A DNA stretch of 64,000 bases from Rhizobium sp. ACO-34A (GTDB lineage Bacteria > Pseudomonadota > Alphaproteobacteria > Rhizobiales > Rhizobiaceae), in contig CP021371.1 in assembly GCA_002600635.1 (NCBI GenBank), positions 3,227,001 through 3,291,000 of the forward strand, given 5' to 3'. The translations under genes were made by a program, and so were the position numbers. Positions 26,361 through 35,437 of the stretch are shown here, piece by piece. Below the pieces are notes generated by a model, which saw only the letters and a program-made list of their open reading frames with translations, was not told the DNA's origin and searched no databases. Within the stretch, counting starts at the first letter, position 1; every line of letters starts with the position of its first letter.

Positions 26361-26376
26361 TTTACCGTTTGATAAA
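26361..26376 (+). promoter_or_regulatory. Possible RutR-type operator upstream of preT
   Basis: TTTACCGTTTGATAAA matches the RutR consensus TTGACCAnnTGGTCAA at about 10 of 14 specified positions, and starts TTTACC like the better site at 33933. It sits 57 bp upstream of the preT start, a sensible operator position. Confidence 0.4.
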
Positions 26377-26432
26377 TTTTTTTTCCTGAGTTACCGTATT
26401 CGCAATCGCACCATAAAAAAGAGGGAACTTCG

Positions 26433-27794
26433 ATGCGACGACTGGAACCGGGCCTGAAGGCCGGGCGGCTTGACGCTGCCGATTATGTAAAGAATTTCTC
26501 CGACCTCCATCCGCGCCTCGGCGATCACGAAGCGCTGGTTGCCTCCGACCGCTGTTATTTCTGTTATGACGCACCGTGCATGACGGCCTGTCCCACCTCC
26601 ATCGACATTCCGATGTTCATCCGCCAGATCGCGACCGGCAACCCGCTCGGCTCGGCAAAGACGATCTTCGACCAGAACATTCTGGGCGGCATGTGCGCCC
26701 GCGTCTGTCCCACCGAAACGCTGTGCGAAGAAGTCTGCGTGCGCAACACCGCGGAGGAGCGCCCGGTCGAGATCGGCCGCCTGCAGCGCTACGCCACGGA
26801 TATCGCCATCGCCGAGGGACGCCAGTTCTACACGCCGGCTGCGGAAACCTTCAGGAAGATTGCCGTCGTCGGTGCCGGTCCGGCCGGTCTCGCCTGCGCC
26901 CACCGTCTGGCGATGAATGGCCATTTCGTCACCATCTATGACCACAGGGAAAAGGCCGGCGGCCTGAACGAATATGGCATCGCCGCCTACAAGACCACGA
27001 ACGACTTTGCCCAGACAGAAGTCGATTACATTCTGTCGATCGGCAATATCGATGTCTTGAACGGCCAGATGCTCGGCCGCGATTTCACGCTGGCTGAACT
27101 GCAGTCGCAGTATGACGCCGTGTTCCTCGGCGTCGGTCTCGGCAACGTCAACATGCTGCACACCCCGGGCGACCAGATCAACGGCGTTCTCGATGCCGTC
27201 GAGTTTATCGCCAATCTGCGCGAAGCCGACGACAAGGCCGACGTGCCGGTCGGCCGTAATGTCGTCGTCATCGGCGGCGGCATGACCGCCATCGACGCCG
27301 CCATCCAGGCCAAGCTTCTCGGCGCCGAAACGGTCACCATCTGCTACCGTCGCGGCAAGGAGCACATGAACGCGTCGGAATTCGAGCAGGATCTCGCCGC
27401 ATCGAAGGGTGTCACCATCCGCCACTGGCTGCAGCCGAAGGACATCGACCACAAGGGTGGCCATGTCACCTCCATCAAGCTGGAATACACCCATCTCGAA
27501 AACGGCCTGATGAAGGGAACCGGCCACACGACCGAGATCGCGACCGACCAGATCCTCGTCGCCATCGGCCAGAAGCTCGATACCCTCGGGCTGACCGACC
27601 TCAAGACCGAAGGCGGCAAGATCGCCATCGACGCGGAAGGCCGCACTTCGATCCCAGGCGTCTGGGCCGGTGGTGACTGCGCCTTCGGTGGTCAGGACCT
27701 GACGGTTTCCGCCGTCGCCATGGGCCGCGATGCGGCCGAATCCATCAATCGTTCTCTCGCCGCTCTTTCGGCGGGAGCAAGTGCTGTCGCTTGA
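26433..27794 (+). CDS. preT: NAD(P)-dependent dihydropyrimidine dehydrogenase subunit PreT
   Basis: 453 residues from ATG 26433 (SD AGAGGGA). An N-terminal Fer4_20 domain carries cysteines in CYFCYDAPCMTACP (41-54) and CARVCPTETLCEEVC (88-102), which bind [4Fe-4S] clusters. Two Rossmann units follow: FAD GAGPAG at 147-152 and NAD(P) VVIGGGMTAIDAA near 283-295, as in glutamate synthase small subunits. It feeds electrons to PreA for reduction of uracil/thymine to dihydro-forms. preA follows after 27 bp. Confidence 0.93.
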   Translation: MRRLEPGLKAGRLDAADYVKNFSDLHPRLGDHEALVASDRCYFCYDAPCMTACPTSIDIPMFIRQIATGNPLGSAKTIFDQNILGGMCARVCPTETLCEEVCVRNTAEERPVEIGRLQRYATDIAIAEGRQFYTPAAETFRKIAVVGAGPAGLACAHRLAMNGHFVTIYDHREKAGGLNEYGIAAYKTTNDFAQTEVDYILSIGNIDVLNGQMLGRDFTLAELQSQYDAVFLGVGLGNVNMLHTPGDQINGVLDAVEFIANLREADDKADVPVGRNVVVIGGGMTAIDAAIQAKLLGAETVTICYRRGKEHMNASEFEQDLAASKGVTIRHWLQPKDIDHKGGHVTSIKLEYTHLENGLMKGTGHTTEIATDQILVAIGQKLDTLGLTDLKTEGGKIAIDAEGRTSIPGVWAGGDCAFGGQDLTVSAVAMGRDAAESINRSLAALSAGASAVA

Positions 27795-27821
27795 TCCGAA
27801 GAACATTGAGAGGAACGAACA

Positions 27822-29135
27822 ATGGCTGATCTCCGCAATAACTTCGTCGGCATCAAATCGCCGAACCCCTTCTGGCTCGCCTCCGCGCCGCCGACCGACA
27901 AGGCCTACAACGTCGAACGCGCCTTCAAGGCCGGCTGGGGCGGCGTGGTCTGGAAGACCCTCGGATCTGAAGGACCGCCGGTCGTCAACGTCAACGGCCC
28001 GCGCTACGGCGCGATCTGGGGCGCCGACCGCCGCCTGCTTGGCCTGAACAACATCGAACTCATCACCGACCGTCCCCTGCAGATCAACCTGCAGGAAATG
28101 AAGATGGTCAAGAAGAACTGGCCGGACCGGGCGCTCATCGCCTCGATCATGGTCCCCTGCGTCGAGGAAGAGTGGAAGGCCATCCTGCCGCTCGTCGAGG
28201 AAACCGGCGCCGACGGCATCGAACTCAACTTCGGCTGTCCTCACGGCATGTCCGAACGTGGCATGGGTGCTGCCGTCGGACAGGTGCCGGAATATATCGA
28301 AATGGTCGTGCGCTGGTGCAAGCAGTACTCCCGCATGCCGGTCATCACCAAGCTGACACCCAACATCACCGACATCCGCAAGCCTGCCCGCGCGGCAAAG
28401 GCCGGCGGCACCGACGCAGTCTCGCTCATCAACACGATCAACTCCATCGTGTCGGTCGACCTCGACAGCTTCGCCCCCAACCCGACGGTCGGCGGCAAGG
28501 GCACCCATGGCGGATATTGCGGCCCGGCAGTCAAGCCGATCGCGCTCAACATGGTCGCCGAGATCGCCCGCGATCCGGAAACCTATGGCATCCCGATCTC
28601 GGGCATCGGCGGCGTGACCACATGGCGCGATGCGGCCGAATTCCTCGTCCTCGGGGCCGGCAATGTGCAGGTCTGCACGGCGGCCATGACCTACGGCTTC
28701 AAGGTCGTACAGGAAATGATCTCGGGCCTCTCCGACTGGATGGATGCCAAGGGGCATCGCAATCTCGACGACATCACCGGCCGCGCCGTGCCGAACGTCA
28801 CCGACTGGCAGTATCTCAACCTCAACTACATCGCCAAGGCGCGTATCGATCAGGATGACTGCATCAAGTGCGGCCGATGTCACATCGCCTGCGAGGACAC
28901 CTCGCACCAGGCGATCACCTCCATGGTCGACGGCATCAGGCGTTTCGAGGTCATGGAAGACGAGTGCGTCGGCTGCAACCTTTGCGTCAACGTCTGCCCG
29001 GTCGAAAACTGCATCACCATGGTCGGGTTGGAAGCCGGCACGCTGGACCAGCGCACCGGCAAGCCGGTCGATCCGAACTACGCCAACTGGACAAGCCATC
29101 CGAACAACCCGATGGCCGTTCAGGCCGCCGAGTAA
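27822..29135 (+). CDS. preA: NAD-dependent dihydropyrimidine dehydrogenase subunit PreA
   Basis: 437 residues. A dihydroorotate-dehydrogenase-like FMN barrel (GIKSPNPFWLASAPPTDKAYN at the start, GIELNFGCPHGMSERGMG mid-way with the active-site Cys in the CPHG segment) is followed by two [4Fe-4S] motifs, CIKCGRCHIACEDT (about 347-360) and CVGCNLCVNVCPVENC (about 382-397). It catalyses the first step of reductive pyrimidine breakdown with PreT. Hydantoinase and amidohydrolase genes for the next two steps are 5-6 kb downstream on the same strand. Confidence 0.95.
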   Translation: MADLRNNFVGIKSPNPFWLASAPPTDKAYNVERAFKAGWGGVVWKTLGSEGPPVVNVNGPRYGAIWGADRRLLGLNNIELITDRPLQINLQEMKMVKKNWPDRALIASIMVPCVEEEWKAILPLVEETGADGIELNFGCPHGMSERGMGAAVGQVPEYIEMVVRWCKQYSRMPVITKLTPNITDIRKPARAAKAGGTDAVSLINTINSIVSVDLDSFAPNPTVGGKGTHGGYCGPAVKPIALNMVAEIARDPETYGIPISGIGGVTTWRDAAEFLVLGAGNVQVCTAAMTYGFKVVQEMISGLSDWMDAKGHRNLDDITGRAVPNVTDWQYLNLNYIAKARIDQDDCIKCGRCHIACEDTSHQAITSMVDGIRRFEVMEDECVGCNLCVNVCPVENCITMVGLEAGTLDQRTGKPVDPNYANWTSHPNNPMAVQAAE

Positions 29136-29158
29136 GCCGGATCGTTCATCCGCGAAGT

Positions 29159-29186
29159 GGAAGCCCCGGAAACGGGGCTTCTTTCG
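29159..29186 (+). terminator. Rho-independent terminator of preTA
   Basis: AAGCCCCG, GAAA loop, CGGGGCTT followed by CTTTCGTT. It begins 24 bp after the preA stop. The rest of 29187-29388 carries no gene. Confidence 0.75.
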
Positions 29187-29388
29187 TTAAGAGGCGCCCC
29201 ACGCGAACGGGGCCTGACACAACATGGGACAGCGACCAAGAAAAAGCCTCACTCCGTTCACCGTATTGCCACTTTTGGTGAGCGGGATTCAGGAATTCTT
29301 CAGGCCTTCCATGCGAGCTACCTGATTTAAGCGAGTTTAAAAATAATACTTTTCAATCGAGCAACTCCATTTGCCGGGGGCGTCGGGT

Positions 29389-32073
29389 ATGACGGGCAAA
29401 ATCAGGAAAGCGTCCTGGGTGTCGCTGCGCGCGGCGCCGCAATACTATTTTCCTGCGCTCATCGTCGTCATCGCCGTCGCCATCTCGATTGTTTACGCCG
29501 ATAATCAGAAGCGGCGGCTGAACCGGGAAAACCTGCGCACAAGCGTCGCCGAGCAGCTCGGCGTCATCAGGGCGAAGCTCGAAGGCGACATCAACGCCAA
29601 TATCCAGCTCATGCAGGGGCTGGCCGCGGTCATGGAAACCGAACCCCAGATAGATCAGGACAGGTTTTCCGCCCTCGCCTACCGCATTTTCGCAACGCCC
29701 CATCAGCTCAGAAATGTCGTCGCTGCCCCCGACCTCGTCGCCAAGCTGGTCTATCCGATCACCGGCAACGAGAAGGTCATCGGGCTCGACTATCGCCGCA
29801 ACGATGCACAGCGCAAAGCCGCCTTCCAGGCGCGTGACACGGGCCGCTATGTGGTCACGGGACCGGTCGATCTCGTGCAGGGCGGCAAGGGCCTTATCGT
29901 CCGTTATCCGATCAGTTACGGCAACGGCCAGGGCGGCTACACCTTCTGGGGCCTGCTCTCGGCGGTGATCGACATCAGCAAGCTCTATGCCGCCGCCGGC
30001 CTCGAAAAGCCCGGTCTCGACATCAATGTCGCCATTGCCGCCAGAAGCGAGGGCAACGACACGGTCGGCAAGCCCTTCTTTGGCGATCCCGCGGTATTCG
30101 GCGACGCACCCGTGACGATGACAATCGGTTTCGGCACGGAAAGCTGGCAGATCGCGGCGGCACCCAAGGGCGGCTGGGATCAATCCTCGGCCGAACTCTG
30201 GTTCTTCCGCGCCGTGATGATGTTCGTCGGCCTGATGATCATCTCCCCGGTGCTGTGGGTCGCGCGGCTGCTGCGTGAACGCCAGGCCAACATTGCAGCC
30301 CTGCGCCAGCGCGAGGAAGAATTGCGGGCGCTCTCGCATCGCCTCGAAATTGCGCTCGAAGCCTCCCGCATCGGCGTTTGGGAGCTGGATGTCAGCAGCG
30401 GTGAGCTGCACTGGGACAACCGAATGAAACAGCTCTATGGTAGCGATCCGGGTCGCGCGGGCACCTATCAGACCTGGTGCAACTCGCTCCACCCCGACGA
30501 CCGCGAGGCAACGGAGCGGGCTTTCGCCACCGCGCTGGAAACGGGCAAGGATTTCGTCACCGAGTTCCGCATTCTGACCCCTGCAGGCGAGGAGCGCCAC
30601 GTCCGTTCCTACGGCACGGCCTATCGCGACTCCCGCTTCCGCAAGAAGATCGTCGGCGTCAACTGGAACGTGACGGCGGACGTGAGGTTGCAGCATGCCC
30701 TGCGCGCGGCCAAGCTACAGGCGGAACTGCAGAACCAGCAGCTTGAACAGGCGCGCAAGCGCATGGAGCATGCCTCGCTGCACGACGCCCTCACCAACCT
30801 GCCGAACCGGCGTTATCTCGACCAGTATCTTTCCGAAATCGACGGCTCGGACGGACAGCTGAACCCCGTCGTCCTGCATATCGACCTCGACCGTTTCAAG
30901 GACATCAACGACACGCTGGGGCATGGTGCCGGCGACGCCATCCTCCGCCATGTCGCCTCCAAGCTGCACGAGAATGTACGCTCCGACGACTTTGTGGCAC
31001 GCATCGGCGGCGACGAGTTCGTCGTCGTCTGCCCTGACACCATGGGCGAAAAGGAATTCACCGACCTCGCCCGTCGCCTCATCGACGCGCTCAATACACC
31101 GATCACCTATGATGGCCACGAATGCCGCGTCGGCGCGTCCATCGGGGTCGCAACCCGGCAGGACCCGGGCGTTCCGGCCGAACAACTGCTGATCAACGCC
31201 GACATCGCGCTCTACGAGGCCAAGCGCCACGGTCGCAATCGCGTCGAGCGCTACACGGATACCCTGAAGTCGCTGACGATCAGCACCAAGATGACGGCCG
31301 ACGCGATCCTGAAATCGCTCGAACAGAACGGCTTCATTGCGCACTTCCAGCCGCAGTTCGACGCGCATACGCTGGAAATCACCGGCGTCGAGGCATTGGC
31401 CCGCTGGGAGCACCCGCAGCAGGGCATTCTCGGCCCCGCCGCCTTCCTCAAGATCGCAGAGAACCTGAACGTGGTCTCGCAGATCGACGCCGCCATCCTC
31501 GATCAGGCGCTGCTGCAGCTCGCCCGCTGGCGTGCGGCCGATCTCAATATCAGCAAGGTGTCGGTCAACATCTCCGCCCAGCGGCTGTTCGACGAAACCC
31601 TGATGCAGCGGCTCGACATGCTGGATCTCGCCCCCGGCAGCCTGTCGTTCGAACTGCTCGAATCCATCTCCTTCGACGACAAGGGCGCGAGCGTCACCGA
31701 GAGCATCGAGCGCATCAAGCAGCACGGCATCGACATCGAAATCGACGATTTCGGCACTGGCTATGCCTCGATCCTCAGCCTCCTGAAGCTCTCCCCCCGC
31801 CGCCTGAAGATCGACCGGCAGCTGACCGCTCCCATCATTTCCTCGGCAGCACAGCGCCGCCTCATCAGCTCGATCGTCGATATCGGCCGCTCGCTTGGCA
31901 TCGAAATCGTCGCGGAAGGCGTGGAGACCATGCAGCATGCCACGATCCTCCGCGACCTCGGTTGCCAGACGCTGCAAGGCTATGCGTTGGCCAGACCCAT
32001 GGATGCCACAAGCTTCCTCGATTTCGCCCGCGGCCGACACTGGCTTGCGGAGAAGGCTGCCGAAGCCGTCTGA
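29389..32073 (+). CDS. CHASE-PAS-GGDEF-EAL membrane cyclic-di-GMP enzyme
   Basis: 894 residues from ATG 29389 (a TTG 6 codons upstream is less likely). TM1 is at about 15-35, then a periplasmic CHASE sensor (about 60-260), TM2 (about 270-290), a PAS/PAC unit (about 310-440, EIALEASRIGVWELDVSSG), a GGDEF domain with an intact GGDEF (about 540-544), and an EAL domain. The EAL domain keeps EALARW (about 668), the IDDFGTGYASI Asp pair, LKIDRQL, the catalytic Glu of EIVAEGVET and LQGYALARP. Both activities therefore look intact. It sits between the two halves of the pyrimidine cluster without obvious linkage. Confidence 0.93.
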   Translation: MTGKIRKASWVSLRAAPQYYFPALIVVIAVAISIVYADNQKRRLNRENLRTSVAEQLGVIRAKLEGDINANIQLMQGLAAVMETEPQIDQDRFSALAYRIFATPHQLRNVVAAPDLVAKLVYPITGNEKVIGLDYRRNDAQRKAAFQARDTGRYVVTGPVDLVQGGKGLIVRYPISYGNGQGGYTFWGLLSAVIDISKLYAAAGLEKPGLDINVAIAARSEGNDTVGKPFFGDPAVFGDAPVTMTIGFGTESWQIAAAPKGGWDQSSAELWFFRAVMMFVGLMIISPVLWVARLLRERQANIAALRQREEELRALSHRLEIALEASRIGVWELDVSSGELHWDNRMKQLYGSDPGRAGTYQTWCNSLHPDDREATERAFATALETGKDFVTEFRILTPAGEERHVRSYGTAYRDSRFRKKIVGVNWNVTADVRLQHALRAAKLQAELQNQQLEQARKRMEHASLHDALTNLPNRRYLDQYLSEIDGSDGQLNPVVLHIDLDRFKDINDTLGHGAGDAILRHVASKLHENVRSDDFVARIGGDEFVVVCPDTMGEKEFTDLARRLIDALNTPITYDGHECRVGASIGVATRQDPGVPAEQLLINADIALYEAKRHGRNRVERYTDTLKSLTISTKMTADAILKSLEQNGFIAHFQPQFDAHTLEITGVEALARWEHPQQGILGPAAFLKIAENLNVVSQIDAAILDQALLQLARWRAADLNISKVSVNISAQRLFDETLMQRLDMLDLAPGSLSFELLESISFDDKGASVTESIERIKQHGIDIEIDDFGTGYASILSLLKLSPRRLKIDRQLTAPIISSAAQRRLISSIVDIGRSLGIEIVAEGVETMQHATILRDLGCQTLQGYALARPMDATSFLDFARGRHWLAEKAAEAV

Positions 32074-32203
32074 TCCGGATGGCGATGCCCGAGCGCGGGC
32101 GACAAGCTCGCGTTACCGCTGACCGCAAGTCCCTCTTCTCCTCCCGGCCCTTCCCGTGCTACCTCCGCCTTGAATCCCGCCCGCCGAGCAAGCAGAACAT
32201 CTC

Positions 32204-33130
32204 GTGACCGACAGCAGCACCGCGCAAAGCCGACACAACACCCATGCCAAGGGGCGAGAGAAGCTCAGGGCGCATCTTGCGATGCTGCTCTTCTCCGTCC
32301 TCATCGCCGGCTCCTTCTCCTTCGGCGGCATTGCCACGCAACTGGTCGACCCGATTGTCGTACAGGCTCTGCGCTATATGCTGACCGTCCTACTGATCGG
32401 GGGCATCTGCGTAAAACTGGGCCTCTCGCTGCAATGGCCAAGGGAGCCATGGCGATTCGGCATTCTTGGTGCGCTGATGGCGGTCTACATGGTGACGATG
32501 TTCATCGCCCTGCAATTTACCAAACCTGTCGCGACAGGCGCGATCTTCACGCTGATGCCGCTGCTGAGCGCCGGTTTCGGCTGGCTGCTGATGCGCCAGC
32601 GGACACGGTCCGGCGTCTTCCTGAGCCTGGTGATCGCCGCGACAGGCGCGGTCTGGGTGATCTTCCGCGGCGATCTCGACGCACTGCTGGCCTTCGATGT
32701 CGGCCGAGGCGAGATGATCTTCTTCATCGGCGTTCTCTGCCACGCGGCCTATGTTCCGCTGCTCCGCCTGCTCAATCGCAAGGAGCCACCGCTGGCGTTC
32801 ATCTTCTGGGCCTCGGTCGCGACGTTCCTCTTCATCATGATCCCCGCCGCTCCCCGTTTCCCGCGGGTCGACCTGCTGCACGTGCCGACCATCGTCTGGC
32901 TGGCGATCGTCTACCTCTCCGTCATCACGACGGCACTCACCTTTTTCCTGCTGCAATATGCGTCGATGCGCCTGCCCGCGCCGAAGGTACTGGCATACGG
33001 CTATCTCACACCGACCTTCATCATCGTCATCGAAGGACTGATCGGCCACGGCTGGGCCACGGGACCGGTCTTTCTCGGCGCCCTCGTCACGGCCTGCGGA
33101 TTGCTGGTGATGGCGCTGCTGCCGGATTGA
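32204..33130 (+). CDS. DMT-superfamily (EamA) transporter
   Basis: 308 residues from GTG 32204. Ten hydrophobic helices in two EamA repeats are visible, for example LGALMAVYMVTMFIALQFT (repeat 1) and IVWLAIVYLSVITTALTFFL (repeat 2). The family exports amino acids, nucleosides or other metabolites; the substrate cannot be read from sequence. It is convergent with the rutR-like gene (stop to stop with no gap). Confidence 0.88.
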   Translation: MTDSSTAQSRHNTHAKGREKLRAHLAMLLFSVLIAGSFSFGGIATQLVDPIVVQALRYMLTVLLIGGICVKLGLSLQWPREPWRFGILGALMAVYMVTMFIALQFTKPVATGAIFTLMPLLSAGFGWLLMRQRTRSGVFLSLVIAATGAVWVIFRGDLDALLAFDVGRGEMIFFIGVLCHAAYVPLLRLLNRKEPPLAFIFWASVATFLFIMIPAAPRFPRVDLLHVPTIVWLAIVYLSVITTALTFFLLQYASMRLPAPKVLAYGYLTPTFIIVIEGLIGHGWATGPVFLGALVTACGLLVMALLPD

Positions 33131-33784
33131 TCAGCCGCCTGCGGATGGCTCCGGAATAAGACCGCGAATGAACAGCACTTCGAGGAAGGCCGCCGCCTCA
33201 TCGAAGCGGTTCATCGTCTTGCGGCCGCTGCCGAGTACCGCCTTCACCTGCACGTCGAAGTCGGCATAGTGCTGCGTGGTCGACCAGATCGAGAAAATCA
33301 GATGGTAAGGATCGCATTCCCGCACCTTGCCCGCGCCGATCCATGAGCGGATCACCTTGGCCTTCTCGTCCACCAGTTCCTTGAGCGGGCCTCTCAGGAC
33401 GTCTTCGATATGCGGCGCGCCGGCCAGCACCTCGTTGGCGAACAGGCGGCTTTCGCGCGGAAAATCCCGGGCCATTTCCAGCTTGCGGCGAATATAGGAA
33501 CGGATCTCCTGCTCCGGATCACCCTCGGCATCGAAGGCCTTCAGCGGCTCCAGCCAGTTTTCCAGCACCCGGTCGATCAGCGCCCGGTGCATCGCTTCCT
33601 TGGTGCGAAAATAATAAAGCAGGTTAGGCTTCGACATACCGGCGACCTCGGCAATCTGGTCGATGGTCGAACCGCGGAATCCGCTTCGCGAGAAAACATT
33701 CAATGCAGCCTCAAGAATCTGTTCTTCCTTTTCCTCCTGAATGCGCGTCCGCCGCTGTGTCTTCGCCGCCCTCGGTATTGCCAT
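33131..33784 (-). CDS. rutR: RutR-like TetR-family regulator of pyrimidine catabolism
   Basis: 217 residues. An N-terminal TetR helix-turn-helix (about 20-65: ILEAALNVFSRSGFRGSTID, then IAEVAGMSKPNLLYYF) leads into the RutR/YcdC-type C-terminal ligand domain (WSTTQHYADFDVQVKAVLG near 170). In E. coli RutR binds uracil and thymine, which release it from DNA. Here it is transcribed away from the amidohydrolase-hydantoinase genes, and an operator-like palindrome lies between them, so it probably represses pyrimidine degradation until pyrimidine is present. Confidence 0.88.
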   Translation of the reverse strand: MAIPRAAKTQRRTRIQEEKEEQILEAALNVFSRSGFRGSTIDQIAEVAGMSKPNLLYYFRTKEAMHRALIDRVLENWLEPLKAFDAEGDPEQEIRSYIRRKLEMARDFPRESRLFANEVLAGAPHIEDVLRGPLKELVDEKAKVIRSWIGAGKVRECDPYHLIFSIWSTTQHYADFDVQVKAVLGSGRKTMNRFDEAAAFLEVLFIRGLIPEPSAGG

Positions 33785-33932
33785 CTCTTGTCTTGTCCCG
33801 TTCTCCCGGATCGCCGCTAAGATATTGATCTTTATCAGGATTGATCCTGCTTATTTTTCGAGCAACTGCCCGCTATTTTGTCTCGTATTTTTCGTGTTTT
33901 CCGTCTTGAGTGCGGCGATGGAAGCTGTAATG

Positions 33933-33948
33933 TTTACCAGTCGGTCAA
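33933..33948 (+). promoter_or_regulatory. RutR-type operator between rutR and the amidohydrolase gene
   Basis: TTTACCAGTCGGTCAA agrees with the E. coli RutR consensus TTGACCAnnTGGTCAA at 12 of 14 specified bases. A second half site, TTGGTCA, lies 6 bp further (33954-33960). It is in the roughly 300-bp divergent promoter region (33785-34088), which carries no gene. Confidence 0.65.
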
Positions 33949-34088
33949 ATTATTGGTCAGGTGCCAAATAAAGGCAATCACCAATCCGAATGTCGAAAGA
34001 ATCATAAAATATCGGCATGCGGTGATCGGGGGAATATTGGGGCATGCGATTTGCATGCCCATACGGAAAAACTGGTGAGGATTTTGAA

Positions 34089-35342
34089 ATGACGGCTGCA
34101 CCCGGCGAGAACTTGCGCGTGAACGGCGATCGCCTATGGGATTCACTCATGGACATGGCGAAGATCGGCCCCGGCATTGCCGGCGGCAACAATCGCCAGA
34201 CATTGACCGACGCGGATGCCGAGGGACGCTCCCTCTTCAAGAAGTGGTGCGATGCCGCCGGCATGACCATGGGCGTCGACAAGATGGGCACCATGTTCGC
34301 CACCCGGCCCGGCACCGATCCGGATGCCCTTCCCGTTTATGTCGGCTCGCACCTCGATACCCAGCCGACCGGCGGCAAGTATGACGGTGTCCTCGGCGTT
34401 CTCGCAGCGCTCGAAGTGGTCCGCTCGATGAACGACCTCGGCATCAAGACCAGGCATCCTATCGTCGTCACCAACTGGGCAAACGAGGAAGGTGCGCGCT
34501 TTGCCCCGGCCATGCTTGCTTCCGGCGTCTTCGCCGGCGCCCTCTCGCTCGACTACGCCTATGGCCGCAAGGATCCCGAAGGCAAGACCTATGGCGACGA
34601 ACTGAAGCGCATCGGCTGGCTCGGCGACGAGGAAGTCGGCGCCCGCAAGATGCACGCCTATTTCGAATACCACATCGAACAGGGCCCGATCCTCGAAGCC
34701 GAGGAAAAGCAGATCGGCGTCGTCACCCACTGTCAGGGCTTGTGGTGGCTGGAATTCACGCTGACCGGCAAGGAAGCCCACACCGGCTCCACTCCGATGA
34801 ACATGCGCGTCAATGCCGGCCTCGCCATGAGCCGCATCATCGAGATGGTGCAGGCCGTTGCCATGGAAAACCAGCCGGGCGCCGTGGGCGGCGTCGGGCA
34901 GGTGTTCTTCTCGCCGAACTCCCGCAACGTGTTGCCGGGCAAGGTCGTCTTCACGGTCGACATCCGCACGCCGGATCTCGACAAGCTCAACGCCATGCGG
35001 GCAAAGATCGAGGCCGAGGCGGCCAGGATCTGCGAAGCGATCGGTGTGGGCTGTTCGGTCGAGGCTGTCGGTCATTTCGACCCCGTCACCTTCGATCCGG
35101 TGCTGGTGGACCGCGTGCGCAACGCCGCCGAGCGGCTGGGCTACAGCCACATGAACATCATCTCCGGCGCCGGTCATGACGCCTGCTGGACGGCCAAGGT
35201 TGCGCCGACCACCATGGTCATGTGCCCCTGCGTCGGCGGCCTTTCCCACAACGAGGCCGAGGAAATCTCCAAGGACTGGGCTGCCGCCGGTTGCGACGTG
35301 CTGTTCCATGCCGTCATCGAGACCGCGGAGATCGTGGCCTAG
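34089..35342 (+). CDS. M20 amidohydrolase, N-carbamoyl-beta-alanine hydrolase type (PydC)
   Basis: 417 residues from ATG 34089 with GAGG 8 nt upstream. It is a di-metal M20 peptidase fold: GSHLDTQPTGGKYDGVLGVL (about 95) and WANEEGARF (about 140) carry metal ligands, GKEAHTGSTPM (about 235) belongs to the dimer domain, and ISGAGHDA near 375 holds a late His ligand. The group includes N-carbamoyl-L-amino-acid, allantoate and beta-ureidopropionate hydrolases. Position beside the hydantoinase and RutR favours the last step of pyrimidine breakdown (N-carbamoyl-beta-alanine to beta-alanine, CO2, NH3). Confidence 0.88.
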   Translation: MTAAPGENLRVNGDRLWDSLMDMAKIGPGIAGGNNRQTLTDADAEGRSLFKKWCDAAGMTMGVDKMGTMFATRPGTDPDALPVYVGSHLDTQPTGGKYDGVLGVLAALEVVRSMNDLGIKTRHPIVVTNWANEEGARFAPAMLASGVFAGALSLDYAYGRKDPEGKTYGDELKRIGWLGDEEVGARKMHAYFEYHIEQGPILEAEEKQIGVVTHCQGLWWLEFTLTGKEAHTGSTPMNMRVNAGLAMSRIIEMVQAVAMENQPGAVGGVGQVFFSPNSRNVLPGKVVFTVDIRTPDLDKLNAMRAKIEAEAARICEAIGVGCSVEAVGHFDPVTFDPVLVDRVRNAAERLGYSHMNIISGAGHDACWTAKVAPTTMVMCPCVGGLSHNEAEEISKDWAAAGCDVLFHAVIETAEIVA

Positions 35343-35437
35343 GCTGCGCCGTATCTCGCGCGGCTTCAAGCTTCCGACCGTCGGCAGAAAGCAGGTCGAC
35401 GGTCCATTCCAGAATATAAAACAGGGAACAGGGACCA

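Noticed and set aside
26391..29099. A 902-codon open frame antisense to preT/preA
   Set aside because: It mirrors the codon pattern of the real genes on the other strand, as GC-rich coding DNA does, and has no domain.
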